Assembly (NCBI GenBank): GCA_026929865.2
Contig: CM049396.1
Span: 19,647,001 to 19,711,000 of the forward strand
Source of the DNA: Hyperoplus lanceolatus
Lineage: Eukaryota > Chordata > Actinopteri > Uranoscopiformes > Ammodytidae
Direction: 5' to 3'
Length of the DNA: 64,000 nucleotides
Positions 34,605 through 46,897 of the stretch are shown one piece after another. Within the stretch, counting starts at the first letter, position 1; each line of letters opens with the position of its first letter. Made by a program: the position numbers and the translations under genes. Under the pieces are notes generated by a model. It did no database searches, was not told the origin of the DNA, and was given only the letters and a program-made list of their open reading frames with translations.

Positions 34605-34926
34605 CTTTGCACTAGTTGCTCCGTGCTTGTGGAACCAACTGCCACCTGACAAATGTGATTCCCCCTACATTTCTGCCTTTAAATCAAGGCTCAAAACCCA
34701 TATGTACACCCTGGTGTTTCCTCCCCATTAACCTCTGCACTACTTACTTACCTCGGCACTACTATCTGTGTTTATGTGGATGTATGGGCTTTACGTCTTT
34801 TATTTTGGTTATTGTTATTTTACCTTCATTGTTTACCTACTGAATGCACTATGTACAGCACTTTGGACAGTGCAAACTGTCATAAATGTGCTTTTATAAA
34901 TACATTTTACTTACTTACTTACTTAT
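34605..34926 (+). mobile_element. L2/CR1-like LINE 3' end
   Basis: The plus-strand frame reads CLWNQLPPDKCDSPYISAFK and continues SRLKTHMYTLVF, the conserved C-terminal end of L2-type LINE ORF2. It is followed by a short 3' UTR with GCACTTTGGACAGTGCAAAC and an ACTT-repeat tail to about 34926. It is 5'-truncated, as LINE copies usually are. Confidence 0.8.
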
Positions 34927-35735
34927 AACTCACCCAGGCCCTTGCGCACAAATCACCCCATCCCCAGAATTTTGGATAATAGGCATGATGCAGCAATTTA
35001 GGGTTGACATTGTGCTAATTATATAGACTCAAAGTGTAGCATACCAAAGCACTAAAACATGTGTCAAATGTTTTCAAACGTGTCTATAATTGTTCAGACA
35101 CAATAATCAAAAAACCTTGATCATGGAAATTTTACTTTGAAAGGCAAAACACAGTTTTTTGAGCTTAAATGTGCTTATATCTTATTCCTTGTGTCTCCCT
35201 TCTTTACAGGATGAGTCAAATGGATGGCTCTTCTTAAATATGTGGTCACATTTCCAATTTCTTCCACGGTTTTCTAGAAACAATGGGTTTTGCAACTTCC
35301 AAAATGCACAAATCACCCCACCTTCCCCTATATAATTTAAAGTATCAAAAGTAAAAAAAAAAAATTTAAACTTATTATGCAAAATATCATAGTGTTATAT
35401 TCATTATGTATACATATTGTGCTATTCCTCAATTATAACTGTGTGGAATCTGAATATGGTCCAGGTAAATCTCATTTTAATTTAATTTAATTTTAGGTAG
35501 TTCAATCTATGACTATCATGTTTTTGACAAATACAGTCTTGATCTGAAAAGTAGCTAACTGCTGTCAGACAACTGTTGTGGAGTAAAAAAGAAAAAGAAA
35601 AAGTGCAATATGTATTTAAATGAGCTTTTAATAAGCCAAAACATCTATCAGTGTTATGCAGAGGGGAGCATGCATATGTTCCCACAGCCCTATGTTCCCA
35701 CATTTCTAAGTAATCTAACTATTAATAGAGGAAAA

Positions 35736-35739
<4 letters not shown>

Positions 35740-35795
<56 letters not shown>

Positions 35796-35830
35796 CGTGC
35801 GTGCGTGTGTGGGTGTGTGTGTGTGTGTGT
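35740..35830. repeat. (GT)n microsatellite with GC-rich middle
   Basis: GT units interrupted by GCGCGCGTGCGTGCGTGCG near 35786-35805. Confidence 0.95.
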
Positions 35831-36298
35831 AAGACAGGGGACAGGATAGCCTTAATAGCCTAAAACGTGTTTACAATAGGGTTGACATTGATTTAGCCGT
35901 ATCATAAAACTCGTGGTATCTACAAAGATTTACACAATCGGACAAATCTGTTGGCTATAAAACAATACAATATAAAGCACCCAACGATGTTTTTATAGAA
36001 CATAATGTTTTTCAGCATCTGTGGTGTGGTCTCCACTCTGTGTTTGATTAAAATGCCTGGGGGGCGTGTCTGGCGAGCAGCAGCGCCCCCTGCGGTGATC
36101 GCTGCTCACAGTCACGGGTCAGATGATCTGAGCTCAATTGTAAATAGACAGCAGCGATCCGCCGGGGCCATGCCTTCAGAGCCTCTTTAAATCACTCCTA
36201 GCAGAGCAGATTTCTCCACTAGGACACTCTCTGTCTCCCGACACCGCTTGTAGCGTCGGTTCCTGCTCGTTTTCATTGCATTAACGTTTCGCGAAAGC

Positions 36299-39200
36299 AT
36301 GTACCGGTCTATGTACGCATTCCGATCCGCGGAGCCCAACTCGCTGCACTTTGCGGCCGGAGAAAGCTTCCTAATCCTGGAGAGGAGCAACAAACACTGG
36401 TGGCTGGGGTCCCGCTGCAGCTCGGGGGAAACTGGCTACATCCCGTCCTCATACGTGGAAAAAATACAGGTAAACACACCACATTAGGGCGTATGTTCTT
36501 TCTTTTATGCTAGCAATGTGCACAAGCGGTGGCCGAGTGAATGCGCAGTAACGTGAAGGGGTTGATGGGATCCAGAGAGACAGATCCCGTGTTAACTGTG
36601 CTTAAGAAGGGCAGGCCGTGCCGTGCTGGAACCCCACTGCTGCTTATGGTGCAGATGAAGGGAATGCGCTCCCGCTGAAGAAGCCAAACATTAGCCTATC
36701 AGAAGGGTTGCATTATGGAGGGGACATGGCCTTCGCCTTCTGCACTGCAGCTGTTCACTGCGTCAGAGAGATGAGGTTGAGACCGGACAGGACAGGAAGA
36801 TCAGTCAGGGAGAGGATGGGACATGATGATGCAGCACAGTATGCTCCAGATCCGAGGTTAAAAACACATTCGTATCGAATCGAATCTAAGTCATGTGTTC
36901 CTGTTGCTCTGTCTCTTTGTTTTATTATCAACAATCCTTCTCATCTTTTCTTGCAGGAAGAAGTGGCCACTTCTAAAAACAAAAACAAAACAAAAACATT
37001 TTAGGGACACAAATTTAAAAAAAATCTAAAGCTATGTGGACGGATAGTAGGCCTAGTACTTTCCGTCCACATAGCTTTAGGTTTTTTTGTTCCACACTGA
37101 ACAGAAAAGATGAACACTAGTCCTAGCATGTCTTTTTGTGACATCACAGGCTTACACACCAGTAGCACAGGAATGTAATATTCTCTCTTGTCCCTGAACG
37201 TGAAGCCTTGCTGGTGTAAAGGATGTTTTTTTTTGTTTGTTAGATCCGTCCCAGTTTGTTTCTGCCTGGAGTCACACGTGTCTCAGAGGCCACAATTCTG
37301 TTCCTGATTAAAATTTTATAATTATGACGATGAATATTTCATTGCCCCCCCCCCCCCCCCCCTTTGCTCTGTGTGTCTCTGCTACAGGCTCCAGAGCAGG
37401 ATGAGGTGTTGCAGTCCATTGACAGAGCCATCGAAGGGATACACAATGTGGCCTTAAAGAACGGAGGCAAATACAACCTGGAACAGAGAGATGTTCTGCA
37501 GTGAGTGGAAATGAACTTTCTTCGACTCTTAACATACTGATCCTGACGTTGTTTCCGTGCCTGAGTCCCTCCCTGTTCTCTCCTGTGTTGCAGGAAGCTG
37601 ATCCATCACAGAAAGGAGACCCTGACACGGCGAAACTCATCGTCTTTGAGTCACAAACAAGGCCTCCCGTCTTCTAGCAGTGAGATATCACTCACTCAGA
37701 CTCCTCCTCCGCCCAATGGCCTTACCCGAGAGTACGGACGGCAGGGTGGCATGCTACTCTCAGGCAGCGTGGACAATATGCAGAGAGAACCGGGCTTCTA
37801 CCAGGTAAACCGCTCATACGTCATCGCACATTTACATCAAATATACAGGATTTGGATATTTAGGGCCTTCTTCCCTCGTCATCTTTAAACTTTTTTTTCG
37901 GCGTCCATTTTTCCAAATCAAGACCATTTGGTATTTACCTGGAACTTCATAGAGAATGAGTGTGATAGATGTCTGAACCCATATTGTTACTTGAGCCACA
38001 TATTTTCCCTCTGTCCATAATAACACAACCTTTGGTCTGGTTATTTCCACATCATTTCAGTGATATGGGAAGGCATCTACAACCATGCCCGTTAAATTGC
38101 TATTTTTAGCACCCCAGACCAGCCAGGTCGATTCAGTTTGGTGCAGTAAAATAAATCCTTCATTTCACATCTTTACCAGCCTTACGTCAAATTATTTTCC
38201 AGTAGAAGTCTCCAGATCCTTCTTCAGTTGGGTCCGAGAAAACGCCATGAGGTTTATTTGTCAGTGTCTTTTCGCTCTCTCCTTTTCTTCCTGTATAGCC
38301 CTTCAACGTTTGTTTTTAAAAGTGCTTCATAAATAAAATGTGCTTGCCTTTTTGCAGTTGTTATTCGCCAATGGTCATTTGGCAAATGTGCTCAACGCTG
38401 CTGTTGTTCTACTTACTGTACATGAATTCCCCACCTCACAGATATTTACAACCGGGGATCATTACTTGATCAGGTTTCCTCTATATGCTCACATCGTCCG
38501 CTATATAACTACATAGACACAGGCACTATATGTACCCTCACATGACCCTGTGTGTGTATGGTCACCTCCTGCTTCCTGTCGTGCAGGTGCCTCCTCAGGC
38601 CCGGCGTGCAGCCCCCATCGCCCCTCCTCCCCCCGAGAAGCAGCTGAGCAGCCGGCATCCAGGTGAGAGCTCAGAGAGACGCATTGTCCCACTCACTATT
38701 CACGACATAGGAGTTTATTACAATCTAGGGTGACAGCACAGCATTTCTGCTTATCAGAAATATCAGAAAGCCTTTATTGTCATTGCAGAAGAATACAACG
38801 AAATTAGTTGACACAGGACATTCAGTGAGGCTAGAAATGCATAAGTAAATAGATAAAAATAAAAGTATTTAAAATGCTGCAAAGTTCTAGGTGGATGGCA
38901 GAATTTTTTTTCCTTTTTTAATGCTATACCTGCTGCAGCTATTTTGCCTCACAAACCCACTCTATTCTTAGTCAGGTCATTCTTGTGCACTCTCTATGTA
39001 ACTGGAGCTCTCTCGCTCTCTCTCTCTTTCTCAGCAGAGCCAGACGTCCCCTCCAGAGGGTCCTCTCTCCCTGCGTCCCCTGCACCCTCCCTCACCATCA
39101 GCAGCACCTCTTTGGAGTCGGCCTCCTCCCGCTCGCCGGCCTCCTCTGAGGTCAGCCTGCCCAGTGTCTCCAGCACCCCCCCTCCTCCCGTGCCCTCGCG

Positions 39201-42200
39201 TGTGGTGAAGCCCTCTGCCCCTCATGTTGAAGAGCTTCCCTCTGCCTCCCCTCCTCCTCCTCAGCAGGCTCCTGGGAAAAAGAGCCCGGCTCCGCAGCCG
39301 CCCCAGCCGCCCCAGGCCGCCACCCCTCCCTCTCAGGAGCAGCAGCAGCAGCCGGACCAGAGCGAGTGGCCGGTAGCCCCCCCGTCCATCGCCGAGAGCC
39401 CCCCCGCCAGCCCCACTACTTCCCGGCCAGTGCCAATGACTACCGGTGCTGAAATGATCGAGCTGGTACGGAAGAACACGGGCTTGAGTTACGAGCTGTC
39501 GCGGGTCGCTGTGGGCGTGGTGGTGGGCCACCTGCAGACGGCCTTACCTCAAGCCTCCTCCGCTCTGGAGCAGGTCCTCCTCTCGCTGGTGGAGAGCAAG
39601 GTAAGATATGTTTTCATTGCACACTGTGGGTTCAGCATCCTCCAAGCTTCACAGGCTTAAAGGAGAATACCAACAGGGGGTTAGGATTACAGCTCCCGTC
39701 TGCATTTAGCCGACATTTCTCAGAGTCTTTTTTTTAAGACGCAGGGGTACATTTCTCACAGTATCAAACGCTCATTTCCCGTTTGTGAACTCATGCTTTG
39801 CGGTGTCACACCAAGCTTAAAGCTTCATTTCCTGGAGGACTTTTCTGTCTCTTCCTCTGGGTGAGAGGTGGTTAATAGTTGGTGAGAGTGTAATTGAACC
39901 CCAAGGAGCAGTGGAGAACTTTTGGCTGCATGCATGTTTACTTGGTGACATGTGTGCATGCTCAGACCTTGCTCATTCAAGAAGAAAGCCTAGAATACAT
40001 TTGTGATCTATAAGTGTGCTTTTAAACATGAGACCCTCAACATGGGCTTCACAAAAGAGTTGTAAACAAAACCTAATTGAAGGTTGTAGTGCAAATTTTT
40101 TTCAAGCCTGTTATATACTGTATACTTTTTATATGAATTATAGCGAATAGCCTCTTCCTAAGAAACCAAACAAACATTGATATCTCCCACTATGCAGCCA
40201 ACCATGCATAGACCCTAATGCAGAGAAGAGTATCATCTTAAAAAACTGCTCTAATAAATATTTTTGATATGGCAGGGAAAATCATCACCAGACTATCTAT
40301 GCAGCATGTCAGAGCTCATTGTTTTGGTTTTACGGTCCAGCAGGAAGCTGGTTTGAATGGGAAAGCTATGATAAACTTGCCTCAACTAATGTTGCGCTGT
40401 ATTTTCTGGATTTGTATAACTTTTGAGGTGAAATGATTTCAATATATCACAGTTTGTTGCTTGGCCCTCACCAATATTGAATAATGAACACAGGTTCAAA
40501 AGCATGATGTGTGAAGTATCAGTGACGTGAAGCATCCCATGCTCTCAATTGTTTTTCTTTATAAGTTAAGAACTTACTTCCTGTGTCAGATAATAAAAAC
40601 AAAAAAAAAGTTCCTGTGTACTGGTATTACCACTGTTACAGCAGCAGTGGCCGTGTCCTGATATTCTTTGTCTCTGTAGGATTCGAGTGTGGCTCTGCCT
40701 CAGGGTCAGGTGTGTCATGATGAACAGAGGCTGGAGGTGATCTTCAGCGACCTGACACGTCGCCGGGAGGACTCCCAGCAGCGCAGCTGGGCCCTTCACG
40801 AGGACCACGCTCTCATCGCCTGCTACCTGGAGGAGCTGCTGAAGATACTGGTACGACGCGGGGAGCTGTCGGTCTCCTGTAACAGCACATGCTTGTGACA
40901 GTGTCTGAGGTGTTAAATGGTCCCGATTGACAGACAGAAACACAGATTTGTCGTTTTTTTGCAGCACTTCAATACAAAAGTTGTGCATCACAAGAGAAAA
41001 CGACACAAGAACAACAAAATAGACAAAAGAACGTCATTACAAAAAGCACACAAAACCTCTATGGGATCCAGCATCGGTCCTTAAAGTGACTACTTGGGTA
41101 CGATTCCCCACAAAATTTGATAAATCGATTTGCAACAGGCAGACCGGAACGTCTTGTGTATCCCGAACGGTACTTAATCAAAGTTTCTTTGCGTCACCAT
41201 CTTCATAAACCCATTATTAATCTGAAATAGTCACATATTAATACATTACCTTATCTTATCTTGATGCATCCTGTGGTCTCTCTTACACTTGCATCCTAAA
41301 CAAATACAAACCCTGCCAGCACACACTCTTAAAGATCTTTAGGACAACAGCCGCTGGTGTAAAAAAAAAACAATATCGCTTTTGTCCAAAGGTGCTGCTA
41401 GAAAAACAAGAATGGAACGTTCCTCGTAATCACTTTAACATCTCAGAGGTAGGACCAAAAGCTAAAGAGGTGATATTACTGCATCATACTGATCATTAGA
41501 AAATGAAAAGTTTTCTCTTGGCATGGGTCAATGATATGACCACAGGAACCAAGCAGTTGTCGCACTGTAAACACCAAATGTGTTTGATAGGATCAGAGCG
41601 GCTCAGACTAACTTTACAAATCCATCACGGACTGTGAACTCCCCAGGCTGCCAAATATCCATTTGTTGGCAGTTTTTACAGACCCAGAACTCACCAGGTT
41701 TAGGATGTCCCGATCGGCGCCATAATCCTCTGGTGTGTTCGGGGACCACAGCCGTCCAACAGATTAGAAAAGTTACATGGTAACGATGGTATTATATAAT
41801 TGCTGTTAAAACGGAAAAAAAAAAAATCCCTCTTTTCCTCAGACTGACGCAGATCCAGAGGTGTGTAGGAGAATGTGCAAGGACAACCACTACGAGAACG
41901 TGCTGTCCCTGGTGTCATATTATCAGATGGTGAGACGTTACAATAACAAACCATTTTATTTTGACACACTGACCTAAAACGTTATCTGAATTCAAGAAAA
42001 ACTGTTATTTATCAAAAACATTCTGCAAAGATGGTTTCCTCTCAAAATATTCACTTGGTATTTGTTGTTTTGATTATATTCCGATAAACAGCCTAGTGTA
42101 GCACTAGTGAACAAAATGTTAGCTTCTGTGGCCTTGGCTTGGGGGTTGGGTAATATGGTGTTGGTGACGTTTGGTTGTTTCTGGCTCATTGTTGCCATCA

Positions 42201-44357
42201 TGTGACCGTGCAGGAGCTTCGCGTGTCTTTGCGTCTGCTGCTGCTCAAAGTGTTCGGGGCGATGTGCAGCCTAGATGCTGCTCTCATCTCCACCTTTCTC
42301 AACTCCATCCTCCCCATGGAGCTGGCCAGGGACCTGCAGACTGACACACAAGGTGGAGACATTAATTTCTCACCACGTCCTCTTGTTCATCAGTAGCCAA
42401 CTTAATTTAATTTAATTTAAAAATTGACCATCATGCCTGTCTTTCTCATTACCCAGAACACCAGAAGATGTGCTACACAGCTTTGGTGCTTACTATGATC
42501 TTCTCAATGGGCGAACAGGTCCCATATCATCACTATGGTATGGCATATAAAGTATTTAAGGCTGAAGTGTTCCGAACAAGGTGCAACAAAAACAAAGAAA
42601 AAAAACAACTTTGTGTTAAAGCTATAGTGCGTTACTTCGGTTGCTCCCATGAGGAATTCTAAGTAGTTACAACAACACTGTCGGCGCATCTACATAAGGT
42701 AAGCCTTCGGTGATCGCTCATGGATGATTTATTGGGCGTTTCTTGGGATTTTGAGCTCCTGTGCCAGTGTAAGGGGGTGACACCAGTTTGTAAATGCTGC
42801 CATACTGAAAAATACACTGAGAGTTTTGTGGAGCTTAATGAACTTTGTGTGAACTCGTTTGGCGATGGCTTGAATGTAACCGACGTTCATTTACATGAAA
42901 AAGTTACGCACAATAGCTTCCGGAGTCAGACCATGCATTTTTCACTTAATCTGACGCATAATGAAAGGTTTACCAAACCTTAACTGGTTCTTAAGATTGC
43001 CATACAGACATTCAACGGTTTATTAAAGGGATAATGTGTTCCTTCTATGCTTTCAGAGCACTTGAATGCAGACTTTGTTCAGTTTCTGCTGGGCGTGGTG
43101 GAGGACGGGCTTCCCTCTGATCCCACGGAGCAGTTGCCTGACATCTTCCTGAACCTCTTGCTGGCCTTCAACCTGCACAACACGAGTGAGAAACAGCCGC
43201 CACGCACACAGCAGACATTTTTACTTGAGATAATTAGATTAATGATGTCTGCTTTCCATTTATGTTTACTAATGCCAAGGTCCTTGTGTTACGTTAAGCT
43301 GACCTAAAAAAGAGCTTTTATTTTTTTAACTATAAATATTTTGACGTGTCTCTTCTGTGGCCCCCCCCCCTCCCAACAGCACCCAGCGGCAATGTGATCA
43401 TGGAGGAAGTGAAGAAGAAAAATGTCAAGATCCTGTCTGAAAAAGTGCTGCTGCTTCTGAACAGAGGCGGTAAAATGCCACCATTGTTTGCCATATTCCA
43501 ATTTATTTCCGAACACTCTATGACAACATCATCACTCACTTGTTCTGTCAATCCTCCCCTCCCTTCCAGACGACCCTGTGTGCATGTTCAAACACACCCC
43601 GCCCGCACCGCACTCAGTGCTCAAGTTCCTGCAGGATGTTTTTGCCAACCAAGAGACAGCTGACATCTTCTACCGCACCGACATGATGGTGATGATTGAC
43701 ATCGCCGTTCGACAGATATCTGACCTTTCACCTGGAGACAAGGTAAGACCTGGAAAAACTGCAAAGCTACTGACTGTTTACATTTGCAGAACCTTCATTT
43801 AGCTTACATAACAGATTTACTCTACATGCAACTCTTAGTATTGAATAATTATATCATCATAAATCAAAATAAACTTATTTTGAGTTACCTGGGACCAAAC
43901 ATAAGCTGCTGTAAACAACAGCAGTGAAACAGTAACTTTTCAGGTATGTTTCTAACTTCAAACAGTGTTCCAGGAATTACATTTTCCTTTGAGAAACGTT
44001 TGTTAATCAGTAACGAGAAAATACTTTAAAAAATGTTCACTTATCTGACACACCCAAAGTTACATAGTGCACCTTTAATGACGCATCAGTAACAGTGTGA
44101 TGATAAACTCCTCTCTTGCTCTCCCTGTGAAGCTGCGGATGGAGTACCTCTCCCTCATGCACTCCATAATCCGCTCCACGGACTACCTGGAGCACCAGCA
44201 CCGCCTGTCTGACCTGCAGGGGGCGCTGCAGAGGATCCTCAGGGAAGAGGAAGATCCCGGAGAGGAGGAGGGGAGCGCCACGGTCAAACAGATGGATAAG
44301 CTAATTGTACAGCAGATCTACAAGGAGTTCCCACATATCAGTGAAAACCAGGACTAA
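36299..44357 (+). CDS. nckipsd: NCKIPSD (SPIN90/DIP1), SH3 actin regulator
   Basis: NCKIPSD binds Nck, WASP/Arp2/3 and mDia formins and shapes actin assembly and endocytosis. Thirteen exons join in phase to 743 residues (human 722): 36299-36469, 37388-37500, 37594-37804, 38587-38662, 39035-39600, 40680-40850, 41843-41929, 42214-42352, 42457-42537, 43057-43185, 43380-43469, 43570-43742, 44133-44357. Exon 1 is exactly the SH3 domain ([13 protein letters not shown] to [11 protein letters not shown], residues 1-57). The middle is proline/serine-rich with several PPPP runs and low similarity to mammals. From [20 protein letters not shown] onward the C-terminal leucine-rich domain is strongly conserved ([25 protein letters not shown]). 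The exon 5 acceptor is CAGCAG, so a one-residue NAGNAG choice is possible. Confidence 0.97.
37026..37080 (+). repeat. 55-bp hairpin in nckipsd intron 1
   Basis: Perfect 18-bp arms CTAAAGCTATGTGGACGG (37026-37043) and CCGTCCACATAGCTTTAG (37063-37080) enclose a 19-base loop. A/T runs outside lengthen the stem with mismatches. It could be a small MITE or a transcribed hairpin such as a pre-miRNA; nothing in the sequence decides between them. Confidence 0.6.
38760..38880 (-). mobile_element. Possible LINE 3'-end fragment
   Basis: CTTTATTGTCATTGCAGAAG followed by AATACAACGAAATTAG resembles the end sequence of common fish LINEs (Rex1/L2 type) on the minus strand. Short and diverged, so only tentative. 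It lies in nckipsd intron 4. Confidence 0.35.
41081..41438 (+). mobile_element. TTAA-flanked element, diverged relative of family T1
   Basis: TTAA at 41081-41084 and 41435-41438 flank 350 bp that share order and wording with parts of the T1 copies (for example AATAGTCA before an ATTACCT block, and CGCTTTTGTCCAAAGGTG near the right end versus CGCTTTTGTTCAAAGGTG). It is much shorter and more diverged. It lies in nckipsd intron 6. Confidence 0.6.
42616..42980 (+). mobile_element. Possible TTAA-type repeat fragment in nckipsd intron 9
   Basis: Begins TTAAAGCTATAGTGCGTTAC. It resembles the inverted end GTTACATAGTGCACCTTTAA at about 44059-44078 in intron 12, suggesting two fragments of one element family. 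The right end is not found, so the extent is a guess. Confidence 0.35.
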
Positions 44358-45815
44358 CCATATCAGTAGCACGCTCACACACTGTAGTCTGCTGCAGTCC
44401 ACTGCAGGGAGGTACATATAAAGCTCGGAAGAAAGTAGTTCTGTATGTTCTGTGTCAGCCCGCTCCGAGAAAGACTAAGCCTTTTGCCAACTTTTTTCTG
44501 TCCTGAACCAGGGCAGCAGCATGCACATGATGCTGATTACGGAAAGATCTTGCACTGTTTCTCAGCTTTCCCTTTTTAACTGAATATCATTTGATAAAGG
44601 AGGATTTATTTAGTCTTTATTCTTTGGAAAAAGTATGCCAAAAAATATGGCTACAACATAGCCAAAATGCAGGCCAAACCTTTCAGTGAATTCCTAGCAA
44701 TACTTACCTTAAAAGGGATACATGAGCAGTATTTACTCAAAGTATTTTGAATTTAAAGTAACAGGAACCAGGAATTAAAAGTGTATTCCGACCGACATAA
44801 CTTTAATTAAATTGATTTTAAAACAAACTCAAAGATTTTAAATAAAAAAGGGTCATTTGAAGCTATGTTACAGACAAGAGTGCCATTATTTGAACCGTTT
44901 ATGTGCTTCCCTTTTAGTGGGACCAAACTACTGTGTATTACTGACAGCATTGCTCTCTTTATAGAGTATAATACTCTTACACTAACTTCCTTTTTCATTC
45001 ACTGCTTAATTAAATATAAATAAAAATTAACATCGAGCTGAACGAGTTTACTATCGTAGTCAAACAGAGCACAGTCTGACTCATGTTATCATTTCTGAGC
45101 TGTGAGCTGGGGAACTTGCTGCTACATATTGAGTCTCTCCTGTGTCTGCAGTTTTTCTCAGTCTGGTACTTTTTGTCTCTTCACTGCTTTTTCAAACTCT
45201 TCAACATGAACTCTCCATATTGACATTATGCAAAGCTCCTTAAGCATCAGAAGATGCTGATTGTAGATAAAGGTTTTTGTCTGTATGCTACATTCACATT
45301 CAAACTGTGCTGCAACAAGGCATCATAGCAACATGTAATGTTGTCTTGGCCAATATGAGCTGTGGCTTCCTGCAGGGCAAAACTGGTCTGCTCTTATTAT
45401 CTGAGATAATACAATCGCCAGTGTTGTTGATTTCCATTCATTATCTGATGCTCGTACTCATCAAGGGAGAGGAAGTACAGGGCATTTCTTTTATCTCCTC
45501 GTGGTTGATATACTTTGACAGCAACATTTTACTTTCCTTTTTTCTTGCCCATGATATTGTGATGTGATGTACACTTTGACTTATCCGTTCTTTTTTCCTG
45601 GCATGGATTCCCTATCTGGAAGTGAAACATGTTTGTGAAAAGGTAGACACACAAAAGGGATGTCAATTTCTTAATTAATGTCTGAGTGGTCCTTCACTGA
45701 TTGTTTCTGTTTACAGTGTGTAAGTGAGAGAAAGAGGTGAGTCACTCTTCTTTCCATGATTAACATTGTCCGCAAAAGTGCTACGACTGTGTTATAATAA
45801 AACTAATAAAGCTAT
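44358..45815 (+). other. nckipsd: nckipsd 3' UTR and beyond
   Basis: Non-coding sequence after the nckipsd stop. AATAAA signals at 45796-45801 and 45805-45810 would give a 1.45-kb 3' UTR. No other gene seen. End inferred. Confidence 0.45.
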
Positions 45816-45993
45816 ATTTTAACATTGGAAGTGATCGAATTGGTTGTTGAGAGGGTGATCGTGTTGTAGGTTACACTTTTACACGAAGGACACGGATAAG
45901 ATACAGGATAAAAGTTTTTAATAATGCCATTTAGATAGAAGGAGCAGAGTTATGATTGATTGATTGATTGATTGATTTTACAAGGCATGCCAT

Positions 45994-46897
45994 TTAAAGC
46001 CACTACGAGTAAGTCGGCACGTTGGCGACACCTTCGAACAAAAGCGGTAGTATTATTACGACGCCAGCTGTCGTGAAGCTGTTTTGTAGCTCGTGCAGGG
46101 AGTGCAAGATTCAAATAATCAGGAAGCAATATGGTGCGTGGCGTGTCCGTGTGTTGAAAGTGTGAGGGCACCGGACTCTTTTCGGCTCCGTGAGTCTATG
46201 GGTGACACAGCATCAACTAATGCCAGTAAGTGCTAAACACACCTGATTGCAATGAGTTGATGCATTGTCACCTCTCACGGAGTTGAACGAGTCCCCGTGT
46301 CCTCACACAAAGCGAATGAACGAGAGATGGCAGTTAGTTAGTATGGATCACGATGAGGTAATGTGTTTATGTTGTAAATAATGACTATTTCCGATGAATA
46401 ATGGTCATCTGACGATGCTGGTGAGGCAAAGTAAACTTTGTTTTAGTAGGCTACCGCTCATTCATTTAGGAGTAAACACTGCAGTCTAGTTTCGCTGCGT
46501 GAAATTGTGTATAGGCTACGTTGCTTGGCAACGCCCTCCCGCTCGTCTACCACTCTCCCTTTTAGCTTTTCTTCATTGCATTTTCTTTTTTTTCTTTGAT
46601 GGTTCAGCCCCGTTATCAGTCATTATGACGACAAACAACTGTCTCAAACAAGGCTCCCGCTCCCCTTCCCTCACCTGGAGGGATGTGACCAATATGGATA
46701 TGTGACCATAGAGCATGCACGCGTGAACCGAAAATCGGACTATGTGTACGACCAGATCAAATGCAGTAATAAAAACTATTTAAAAACGTCTTTCTTTGCA
46801 CTGATGGTCTGGTTTGCTGTTAAAGGTAATTTATGATTATGAGAGGAAACATGAGGCTGTTTAAAAGATATTTAAATGTTACTCGTAGCCGCTTTAA
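45994..46897 (-). mobile_element. TTAA-flanked non-autonomous transposon, family T1 copy 2
   Basis: TTAA at 45994-45997 and 46894-46897 flank 896 bp that align almost end to end with the reverse complement of copy 1 at 24904-25825, apart from scattered substitutions and small gaps. The element lies between nckipsd and slc25a20, directly after a (TGAT)n tract at about 45954-45977. Confidence 0.88.

Larger units (their letters stand above)
34391..35330 (-). mobile_element. Probable DNA transposon with repeated GCACAAATCACCCCA motifs, split by a LINE
   Basis: The interval runs from the palindrome at 34391 to a sharp end at about 35330 (ACCTTCCCCTA before TA). The motif GCACAAATCACCCCA occurs near both ends and in the middle. 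A minus-strand frame at about 34600-34430 reads as a serine/acid-rich tail (SSSEESDISIPLNDTTDESS, then DDDGDFVIV), resembling C-termini of some fish transposases. An L2-like LINE end at about 34605-34926 interrupts it. The left boundary and family are uncertain. Confidence 0.45.

Noticed and set aside
39031-39531. 166-codon minus-strand open frame over nckipsd exon 5
   Set aside because: Arises from the GC-rich, Pro/Ser-rich coding sequence on the plus strand; Arg/Gly-rich and without domain features.
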